Origin: Thermoleophilia bacterium UBA2241
GTDB taxonomy: Bacteria; Actinomycetota; Thermoleophilia; UBA2241
DNA: 64,000 nt
Direction: 5' to 3'
NCBI GenBank assembly: GCA_002347645.1
Contig: DDYF01000013.1
Span: forward strand, 1-64,000
Below the pieces are notes generated by a model. It saw nothing but the letters and a program-made list of their open reading frames with translations, was not told the origin of the DNA and searched no databases. The position numbers and the translations under genes are program-made. Shown here in pieces: positions 8,582-16,800 of the stretch (position 1 is its first letter; each line of letters starts with the position of its first letter).

Positions 8582-9664
8582 ATGACCGACAAGATCAGAC
8601 TGACACAGTACGCGACGAAGAGCGGTTGAGCGGCCAAGCTGGGTCCGTGCGACCTGCAGGCTGTTCTCGACAAGCTCCCCGCCGCCACCGGCGAGTTCGC
8701 GCGTCTCCTCGAGACGAGGGACGACGCCGCCGTCACGCTGGTGGCCGACGACCTCTGCCTGGTGCAGACGGTCGACTTCTTCACGCCCATCGTCGACGAC
8801 CCGTACCTGTTCGGCGCGATCGCCGCGGCCAACGCCCTGTCGGACGTCTACGCGATGGGCGCCCGGCCGCTGACGGCGATGAACCTCGTCGCGTGGCCGG
8901 CGGAGCTCGGCAGCGACGCGCTGGCCGAGGTGCTGTGTGGCGGCTACGACAAGGTCACGGAGGCGGGCGCCGAGATGGCCGGCGGACACTCGATCGAAGA
9001 CAAGGAACCCAAGTTCGGCCTCGCGGTGACAGGTGTCGCACGCCCCTCGGAGATCGTCTACAACGGGGGCGCGAAGGCCGGCGACGCGCTCGTGCTCACC
9101 AAGCGCCTCGGGATCGGCGTGCTGGCCAGCGCCCTCAAGAACGGCGTCATCGGCGAGGACGAGATGCGCGCCGCGGCCGACGAGGCGGCGGCGCTCAATG
9201 CGGCCGCCGCCGCCGCGATGAAGCAGGTCGGCGTGCATGCGTGCACGGACGTCAGCGGCTTCGGCCTCGCCGGTCACCTCGGGGAGATGCTCGACGCGAG
9301 CGGCGTGGGCGCGCGCCTGCGCCTCGAGGACGTGCCGCTGCACGATGGCGTCCTCGACCTGATCGCGCGCTCGGTCTACGCCGGCGGCTTGCGCAACAAC
9401 CGCGACTACGTCCTGCCGCGCTTCGGCGACGCCTTCGGCAGCACGCGCGGCGGTACGGCGGGTCGGCGGGACGGCGCGCCGGTGCCGGACCTCGAGCCGC
9501 GCGTGCTCGCCCTCTTCGACCCCCAGACGTCGGGCGGCCTGCTGGTCGCCGTCGAGGCCGGCAGGCTCGCTACGCTCCTCGATCAGATGCGCGAGGCGGG
9601 CGCCGGAGCGTGGGTCATCGGTGTCGCGACCGGCGACGCCGCCGGGACCATCTCCCTCGAGTAG
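8582..9664 (+). CDS. selD: Selenide, water dikinase, selenocysteine-containing
   Basis: SelD makes selenophosphate from selenide and ATP for selenocysteine synthesis. The frame opens with ATG at 8582 and IRLTQYATKSG, then TGA at 8627-8629 (codon 16), then AAKLGPCDLQ and on without a break to 9664, giving 360 residues. The TGA falls at the catalytic Cys of E. coli SelD, the position that is Sec in many SelD proteins, so it is read as Sec rather than stop. ATP-binding features follow: ADDLCLVQTVDFF, AANALSDVYAMGA and AGGHSIEDKEPKFGL. An annotation that stops at TGA would wrongly start at ATG 8741. It heads the operon with selA and selB. Confidence 0.95.
8627..8662 (+). promoter_or_regulatory. 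UGA Sec codon and candidate bacterial SECIS hairpin
   Basis: Directly after the TGA, GGTC (8642-8645) and GACC (8651-8654) close a 5-nt loop. Additional pairing is possible between AGC (8637-8639) and GCT (8660-8662). The distance from TGA to loop, about 18 nt, fits a SelB-bound bacterial SECIS. The exact fold was judged by eye only. Confidence 0.6.
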
Positions 9665-9671
9665 CCCGGCC

Positions 9672-10343
9672 ATGCCCGACGACCGGTCCGCGGATCGCGG
9701 CGGCTCAGACCGACCGCCCGGCATGCCGCCCAGCAGGCGGATCCCCGGCGACATCGGGTGGAAGCCCGATGTCGCCGACGTCGAGCGCGTCGCGGATCAG
9801 GCGCGCGGCGACGACGGGGCGCGCGCGCGCGGCGTGGGCCCGCGTGACGGCGGCGGGTCCGAGCCGGGCTTGGTCCTCCGCATCCTGTCCGTCGTCCCGT
9901 TCTTTATCCTCGGTGTCGTGGGCGCGATCGGGCTGGCCGGGTGGGCCTTGATCTTCGTGTTCGGACTGGGCGCGCAGCAGCCGGTCTGGGAGTGGGCGAG
10001 CGGCCGGCCCGCGGGGGACGTCGTCAAGCAGGTCTCCCTGGTGCTCGCCCTGGGCCTTGCGTGCCTCGTCGTCGCCGGCGCCGCGCTCTGGGCTGGGCTG
10101 TACGGCATCCGTGCCGAGAGCGGGCGGGTCTTCTGGGTCGGTGCCGAGGCGTTCCTCGGGCTGCTCGCGCTGGCGATGGTCGTCGTCGACTGGCGGTGGC
10201 CGCGGTTCGCCGACGACCTCGGGCTGAGCGACGTCGAGTGGTGGCTGCTCTTCGCGGTCGTCGCCGAGGGTCTGGTGACCGCCCGCCTGCGCTCGCGCGC
10301 GACTGCAGGTCCGGCCGGAGACGCGCGCCGCGACGCGGGGTAA
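9672..10343 (+). CDS. Small integral membrane protein within the selenocysteine operon
   Basis: A 223-residue protein starting at ATG 9672, 7 nt after the selD stop. Residues 1-65 are charged and Pro/Gly/Asp-rich. Four hydrophobic segments follow (about 70-105, 115-140, 150-170 and 180-200), starting with ILSVVPFFILGVVGAIGL and including WWLLFAVVAEGLVTARL. No catalytic motif is visible and I do not recognise the family. It sits between selD and selA on the same strand, but selA has its own -10 box. A link to selenium metabolism, for example uptake, is only positional. Confidence 0.6.
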   Translation: MPDDRSADRGGSDRPPGMPPSRRIPGDIGWKPDVADVERVADQARGDDGARARGVGPRDGGGSEPGLVLRILSVVPFFILGVVGAIGLAGWALIFVFGLGAQQPVWEWASGRPAGDVVKQVSLVLALGLACLVVAGAALWAGLYGIRAESGRVFWVGAEAFLGLLALAMVVVDWRWPRFADDLGLSDVEWWLLFAVVAEGLVTARLRSRATAGPAGDARRDAG

Positions 10344-10346
10344 GCT
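10341..10346 (+). promoter_or_regulatory. -10 box TAAGCT of selA, leaderless spacing
   Basis: TAAGCT overlaps the end of the preceding gene and ends 7 nt before the selA ATG. The intervening TGGGGCG could alternatively act as a weak ribosome site. Confidence 0.4.
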
Positions 10347-10353
10347 TGGGGCG

Positions 10354-11853
10354 ATGAACACAGGGCGACAGGGCGCGGCGGGCGAATCGGCGGACGCGGC
10401 GGGGGCGCGGCGCGGCAAGGCCGCGCACAACGAACGCCTGCGCGGGCTCGCCGCGGTCGACGAGGTGCTGCGCGAGCCCGGTGTCGAGCGGCTGCTCGCC
10501 GTGTACCGGCGCGACCTCGTCGTCGACGCCGTCCGGGCGGTGATCGAGCGCCTGCGCCGGGAGATCCTCGCCGGCACGGCCGAGGGGGCAGTGGCGGCGG
10601 GAGCGGGCGAGCTCACCGCGGCCGACCTCGTGCCGTGGGTTGAGGGTACGCTCCGGCTCGCCGCCACGCCGTCGCTGCGCCGAGTCATCAACGCGTCCGG
10701 TGTGATCGTGCACACCAACCTCGGTCGCTCCGCGCTGCCGGAAGAGGCCGTCGAGGCTGTCGCTCGCGCCGCGTCCGGGTACGCGGATCTCGAGTTCAGC
10801 CTCACGAAGGGCGAGCGCTCCTCGCGACAGGACCACGTTCGCGACGTGCTGTGTACGCTGACCGGCGCGGAGGACGCCCTGGTCGTGAACAACAACGCGG
10901 CGGCGGTGCTCCTCGCCCTTGCGGCGGTAGCGCGCGGCGGTGACGTTCTGGTGGCGCGTGGCCAGCTCGTCGAGATCGGTGATGGCTTCCGCATCCCCGA
11001 CATCCTGCGCGAGAGCGGGGCCCGTCTGGTGGAGGTGGGCACCACGAACCGGACCTACCTCCGCGACTTCGAACGCGCCTGGGGCAAGAAGGCCAAGGCC
11101 GTCTTGCGCGTGCACACGAGCAACTACCGCATCGTCGGCTTCACCGCCGAACCCACGCTCGGCGACTTGGCCGGGCTGGTCGCCTCGCGCGGCGGCGTGC
11201 TCGTCGACGATCTGGGCAGCGGCGCGCTCGCCGACCTCGACGTGCTCGCGGAGGAGCCTTCCGCGCGCGAGAGCGTGGCCACGGGCGCGGACATCGTCAC
11301 GTTCAGCGGCGACAAGCTGCTCGGCGGCCCGCAGGCGGGCATCGCCGTCGGTACGACGAAGGCGATCGAGGCGATGCGCCGGCATCCGCTGGCGCGCGCC
11401 GTCCGCATGGACAAGCTCGACTTGGCGGCGCTCGACGTCGTGCTGCGACTCTACCTCTCGCCGCAGCAGGCCGTCGAGCGCATCCCGACGCTGGCCATGC
11501 TCGCCGAGCCGCTCGCCTCCGTCCGGGAGCGAGCTGAGACCTTGTGTGCCGCGCTGCTCGCCGCCGCGCCGGACTGTGGCGCGGCGGTCGTCGACAGCGT
11601 CGCGCGCGCCGGTGCCGGCGCTCTCCCCGTGACGGAGGTCCCGAGTGTCGCCGTCGCCCTGACGCCGCCCGAGGGCGACCTCGCGGGGCTTGCCGCGCGT
11701 CTGCGCGCCGGACGGCCTGCCGCCGTCGGTCGCGCGCACGACGAGCGCCTCCTGCTCGATGCGCGCACGGTGCGCGCCGCCGAGGTCGCCGACCTCATCG
11801 CCGTCGCCGCCGCGGCGCTGCGCGGTGAGGTCGCGGATCTCGAGCACGCGTAG
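10354..11853 (+). CDS. selA: L-seryl-tRNA(Sec) selenium transferase
   Basis: SelA converts seryl-tRNA(Sec) to selenocysteyl-tRNA(Sec) with selenophosphate, using PLP. The 499 residues show the SelA pattern: an N-terminal tRNA-binding helical part, [21 protein letters not shown], the [11 protein letters not shown] segment, VDDLGSGAL, and the PLP lysine in [13 protein letters not shown] (about residue 319). The size is slightly above the usual 460-470 because of an extended N-terminus. selB starts 9 nt downstream. Together with selD and the tRNA-Sec at 30098 the bacterial Sec route is complete, since bacterial SelA acts directly on seryl-tRNA. Confidence 0.96.
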   Translation: MNTGRQGAAGESADAAGARRGKAAHNERLRGLAAVDEVLREPGVERLLAVYRRDLVVDAVRAVIERLRREILAGTAEGAVAAGAGELTAADLVPWVEGTLRLAATPSLRRVINASGVIVHTNLGRSALPEEAVEAVARAASGYADLEFSLTKGERSSRQDHVRDVLCTLTGAEDALVVNNNAAAVLLALAAVARGGDVLVARGQLVEIGDGFRIPDILRESGARLVEVGTTNRTYLRDFERAWGKKAKAVLRVHTSNYRIVGFTAEPTLGDLAGLVASRGGVLVDDLGSGALADLDVLAEEPSARESVATGADIVTFSGDKLLGGPQAGIAVGTTKAIEAMRRHPLARAVRMDKLDLAALDVVLRLYLSPQQAVERIPTLAMLAEPLASVRERAETLCAALLAAAPDCGAAVVDSVARAGAGALPVTEVPSVAVALTPPEGDLAGLAARLRAGRPAAVGRAHDERLLLDARTVRAAEVADLIAVAAAALRGEVADLEHA

Positions 11854-11862
11854 GCAGGGTCG

Positions 11863-13824
11863 GTGGCATCTCCGCCCGAACCAACGGCCGGGACCGCCAC
11901 TGCCGGTGCCGCCGCGGCCCCCATCCTCACGCTCGGGACGGCCGGGCACATCGACCACGGCAAGACCGCGCTGGTGACGCTCCTGACGGGCAAGAACACG
12001 GACCGACTCCGCGAGGAACGCGAGCGCGGCATCTCGATCGAGCTGGGGTACGCAGAGCTCGACCTCCCCAGCGGCCGGCGCCTGAGTGTAGTCGACGTCC
12101 CCGGGCACGAGCGCTTCGTGCGGACGATGGTGGCCGGCGCGACCGGCATCGATCTCTTCCTGCTCGTCGTGGCTGCGGACGACGGCGTCATGCCGCAGAC
12201 CGCCGAGCACCTCGCCGTCATCGAGTTGCTCGGCGTGGCCGAAGGCGTGGTGGCGCTCACCAAAGCGGACCTGGTCGACGAGGAGCTGCTCGAACTGGCG
12301 CGGTCGGACACGGCGGCGTTCCTCGCCGGAACGCCCTACCGGGACGCGGACGTGGTGACGGTGAGCGCGCGCGACGGCAGAGGCGTGCCCGAGTTGCTGG
12401 CGGCGCTCGACGCGGCTGCAGCCCGCGTGCGCCGCGCCCGCCGTGCCGGACCGGCGCGCCTCCCGATCGACCGCGTCTTTCCGCTCAAAGGCATCGGGAC
12501 CGTCGTGACCGGGACGCTATGGCGCGGTGAGCTGCGCGCCGGTGACGACGTGCGCGTCGAGCCGGGTGGCCGGCGGGCGACGGTGCGCAGCGTCCAGGTG
12601 CACGACCAGAACGCCGAGGCGGCGGCGGGCGGCGGCCGCGCCGGTGTGAACCTGCGCGGCGTCGAGAGGGAGACGGTGGCGCGCGGCCAGTGGCTCCTGG
12701 GCCAAGCTTCGCCCGCCAAGGTCACGCGCCGGTTCGACGCCGTCATCCGTCTGCTGCCGGGCGCGCGGCCGCTGCGCTCCGACGTGCCCGTGCGCCTGCA
12801 TCACGGGACGGCGCAGTACGTCGCCAGGCTGGCGGTGCTCGAGGGCCGCGAGATCGGGCCGGGCGCGGTGGCCCGCGTGGTCGTGCGCCTCGACGGCGAC
12901 GCCGTCGTCGAGGCGCACGACCGCTTCATCCTCCGCGCCCTCTCGCCTGTCGCTACGATGGGGGGCGGGCGGATCCTCGACGCGGGCGCCCGGCGGTGGC
13001 CCAGCCGGGAGAGCCACGCCGCCTACCTGCGGGCCTTAGCCCGCGGCGAGCTCGCCACGGCGTGCGAACTCCTCCTCGAGGCGCGTCCCGGAGGCGGCGT
13101 GAGGGCAGCGGACCTCGCCGACGCAGGGTACGGCGAGGCTGAGACGGCGCGGGCGCTGGCGGAGCTGGCAGGCCGCGGCGTCGCCGAGCGCCTCGATGTT
13201 GCGGGTCAGGCGCACTGGTTTGCGGCCGGCACTCTCGAGGCGGCGCGGGAAGCGCTCCTGCGCGCCGCCGCGGCGAGCGCCTCGGCGCGTCCCGAGAGGC
13301 CGTACACGGCGCCGTCGGAGCTCATGACGGCGACACCCGGACTCGTGCCCGGTGTGGCGGCGACGCTGCTCACGGCGCTGGTCGGCGGGGGCCGGATGGT
13401 GGCCGCCGAGGGCGGCTACGCCCCGGCCGGTGCGCCCGGAGTGCTGGCGCCCGCTCAGGAGGAGACGGCGCGCGACGTGCTGGACCGCCTCGGGCGGGAG
13501 CCCTTCGCCCCTCCGACCTTGGCCACCCTCGCCGACGCGACCGGCGTGGCCGGTAAGGATCTTGCGAGGCTCCTGGACACGCTGGCGCGCCGCGGCGACC
13601 TCGTCCGTGTCGACAAGGACCTGTGGTTCACCGCAGGGGCTGTCGCCACCGCGCGCGAGCGCCTTCTGGCGACGCTGGGGGCCGACGGCCAGGTCACGCT
13701 GGCGCGCTTTCGCGACATTCTGGGGTGCGGGCGGCGGAACGCCCAGGCGCTGCTCGAACTATTCGACCGTGAGGGCCTGACGCGTCGTCATGGAGACGTG
13801 CGGGTGGCGCGGAGCCGCCGCTGA
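11863..13824 (+). CDS. selB: Selenocysteine-specific elongation factor
   Basis: SelB carries selenocysteyl-tRNA(Sec) to UGA codons marked by a SECIS. The 653 residues show an EF-Tu-like GTPase: G1 [10 protein letters not shown] (about residue 28), G3 DVPGHERF and G4 TKAD, then beta-barrel domains ([19 protein letters not shown]) and a C-terminal winged-helix region for SECIS binding, ending in [20 protein letters not shown]. The start is GTG at 11863; about 22 extra residues precede the G domain. Its last 37 bp overlap the 3' end of the giant sensor gene on the other strand, so the two converge without a terminator between them. Confidence 0.96.
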   Translation: MASPPEPTAGTATAGAAAAPILTLGTAGHIDHGKTALVTLLTGKNTDRLREERERGISIELGYAELDLPSGRRLSVVDVPGHERFVRTMVAGATGIDLFLLVVAADDGVMPQTAEHLAVIELLGVAEGVVALTKADLVDEELLELARSDTAAFLAGTPYRDADVVTVSARDGRGVPELLAALDAAAARVRRARRAGPARLPIDRVFPLKGIGTVVTGTLWRGELRAGDDVRVEPGGRRATVRSVQVHDQNAEAAAGGGRAGVNLRGVERETVARGQWLLGQASPAKVTRRFDAVIRLLPGARPLRSDVPVRLHHGTAQYVARLAVLEGREIGPGAVARVVVRLDGDAVVEAHDRFILRALSPVATMGGGRILDAGARRWPSRESHAAYLRALARGELATACELLLEARPGGGVRAADLADAGYGEAETARALAELAGRGVAERLDVAGQAHWFAAGTLEAAREALLRAAAASASARPERPYTAPSELMTATPGLVPGVAATLLTALVGGGRMVAAEGGYAPAGAPGVLAPAQEETARDVLDRLGREPFAPPTLATLADATGVAGKDLARLLDTLARRGDLVRVDKDLWFTAGAVATARERLLATLGADGQVTLARFRDILGCGRRNAQALLELFDREGLTRRHGDVRVARSRR

Positions 13825-16800
13825 GGACGCGACTTGCGACCCGGGGTCTCGCCCGGGCCGTCCTCCCCGGCGAAGCGCACGATACGGTTGCGGCCCTGCC
13901 GCTTCGCCAGGCACATCGCCCAGTCCGCTTTGTCGAGCAGTTCCTCGCGCCCCCCGGCGTCGTCGGGGAAGGTCGCGACGCCGACGCTGAGGGTGAGGAC
14001 CTCGTCGCCCGCCGTCTCCACGAGGGCCACGACGAACTCCTCGCCCCCGTAGCGCGCGGCGACGTCCACCCCACGGACTGATTGCTCGATGATGTGGGCC
14101 ACCTCCCGGAGGGCCGCGTCGCCCGCGCTGTGGCCTCGGCGGCGGTTGTACGCCCGGAAGTTGTCGAGGTCGCAGAACAGCACAGAGAGGGGCCGGTCGT
14201 GCTCCCGCGCGCGGGCGAGCTCCTCGGCCAGGCGCTCGTGCAGGTAGCGATGGGTGTACAGGCCCGTCAGCGCGTCGGTGATGGCGTCGACCTCCGTACG
14301 GCTGAAGCGGATGGCGGCCGTCTGTGTGAGCGCCGCGAAGGAGCGCCGGGCGTCGGACCCCGACGTCTCGCCGGCCGGGCCGTCGATGGCCGGCAGGTCG
14401 GCGACGGCAGCGGCGACCACGCGCCCTTCGGCGTCGCGGATCGGGGCGAGACCCTCGACCCAGACTCCGAACTCGTCGGCAAAGAGGATGTTCACGTCCG
14501 GGATGCGGCCCTCGAGCACCAGTGGCAGCTCGTCGTCGGTGAAGATCTCGTCACCGAGGCGCGAGCGCGTGACGTCGTTCTCCTCCGGGTCTACGGCGAT
14601 GATGTAGCGCTGGTCGACCCGGCACTGCGTCGTGAGGAACCGCGTCGGCGGGTTCGCGTCACGGACCTCCCGGAGGACTTGCGCGATGTCGTCGTACTCG
14701 GGGCGGCCCTCGTCCTCGAGGCCACGCAGGGTCGCGTGAGACTCGCCCCGGATGCGACCGGCAGCCTGTGAGGCGATGCGGGTCGCGACGCTGCGACGCT
14801 CGAAGACGCGCTGCAGGACGTGGAGGAACGCGTCGACCATGGCCGGGTCGAACTGCGTCCCCCGGCACCGCTCGAGCTCCTCGAGGCACTCTGGGTAGCT
14901 CAGCGCGGCCTTGTAGGGCCGGCGGCACGACATGGCGTCGTAGGCGTCCACGACGGCCATGGCCCGGGCGAGCATCGGGATCGCGTCGCCGGACAGGCCG
15001 TCGGGATAGCCGCCGCCACCGAACTTCTCGTGGTGGTGGCGCACGGCGAGGACGAGGTCGTCGGGGAAGAGCGGCCGGATGATGTCGGCGCTGAAGACAG
15101 GGTGCTGCCGCATCTGCTCCCACTCGCGGTCGTTCAGGCGTCCGGGCTTCAGGAGTACGCGATCGGAGATGCTGATCTTGCCGATGTCGTGAAGGTAGGC
15201 CGCCTCTTCGATGGACTCCAGCAGCCCCTCTTGCCACCCGAGCTCCCGGCCGAGCAGCACCATGTACGCGGCGACGCGCGCCGCGTGCCCCAGAGTGTAG
15301 TAGTCCTTGGCGTTGAGCGCCGAAGAGAGGGCCTTGAGGTTCCCGAGGTGCATCTCCTTGATCTCGTCGTAGAGGCACGCGTTCGCGACCGCGAGCGAGA
15401 GCTGCGTGGCGACGCGCATCAGCAGGCCGCGGTTGACGTCCGCGAAGGCGTCCTCGTCGCTGCTGGCGAGTGCGAGGGCGCCGATGAGGCCGTCATCCGA
15501 GACAAGAGCCAGCACCGCCATCTGTCGCGCCTTCGACGTGGCCGGGTGGCCGGGCGGCAGAGGACTCTCCTCGGGGAGATGCAGCACGAGCAGGCTCTCC
15601 CTGAGCAGCCTGCGCACGAAGGAGGGATCGACGTCGGCGAAGTCAGACGTCTCGAGCGGGCTGGCGTCGCCTTCGTGCGTGACGATGCGGGTGACCTTGC
15701 CGTTCGTGAAGAGCAAGAGGCCGAAGCCGTCGAAGGTGACGAGCTTCCCAAGCTGCCGCGCGGTCGCGGCGGCGATGTCCTGCACGTCGAGGCTCGCCGC
15801 CGTGCTGCGCGCGATCTCGTTGAGGATGCTCGTCTCGCGGTGGGCCGCCTGCTCGCGGGCGAAGAGGCGCGCGTTGGTGAGCGCCATCGCGGCGGCGTGG
15901 CAGATGGCCGCCGCCGTCTCGCGCTCCTCCGCCGTGAAGGCGCGCGGCCCACGGGTCTCGATGAGCTCGACGACGCCGATGACCTCGTCGGCGGCGATGA
16001 GGGGCAGGCTGAGCCAGCACGTCTCGCCGGCCGAGGGGCCGTAGTAGCGGGCGCTCCGCTCTCGCACGCGCTCGGAGAGACGGGGGTCATCCAGCGAGGC
16101 GACGACCGTCGGCCTCTTCGTACGCATCACGTCGCGGGTGACGCCCGCCTCCCGGAGAGGCAGGCGAGCGCCGATGCCGTCGCGATCGACGACGCCGTCG
16201 GCCAGGCTCATGACGCTCACGAGGTCGGGACCCTCGACGACGTGGATCCGGCAGTCGGGAACCCCGACCGAGCAGCACAGGCGCCACGCCAGACGGGTGA
16301 GCACGTCCTCGAGGTCGAGCGTCGAGGTGAGCTCGAGCGTCGACTCGGTGAGCAGGCCGAGCCGGCGCGCGTTCTCGTCAAGGTGCCGGTACAGCTTGGC
16401 GTTGGCGATCGCCTGGGCGGCGATCTGCGCCAGGCCGACGATCACCTCCATGTCGGCGAAACGGCCCGCCGTCCGCCTGTAGATCGAGACGAACCCGATG
16501 ACGTCGCCCCGCACCATGAGCGGGATGTCGGCCGTGGACGTATAGCCCCAGCGGGCCGCGTCGGCGAGCTCGGTGGGCGTCGCCCGGGGGTCGTTCTGGA
16601 CGTCTGGCATCTCCGCGGGGGCGTGCGTCGCGCGCGCCTCGACGAACGTGCGGAAGTCGGCGATCGGGTACCGCAGACCCCTCACGTCGGGGTCGCCCTC
16701 GGCGCGGACCGAGGTGAGGATCTCGGCTTCGTCGCCGTCGACTTCGTAGATGTCGCAGATGTCCGCACCCGACACGTTGCGGATGCGGTGCGCGACGGCG

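Noticed and set aside
8741..9664. selD starting at ATG 8741
   Set aside because: This would drop the catalytic residue and the conserved LTQY segment; the Sec reading from 8582 explains all.
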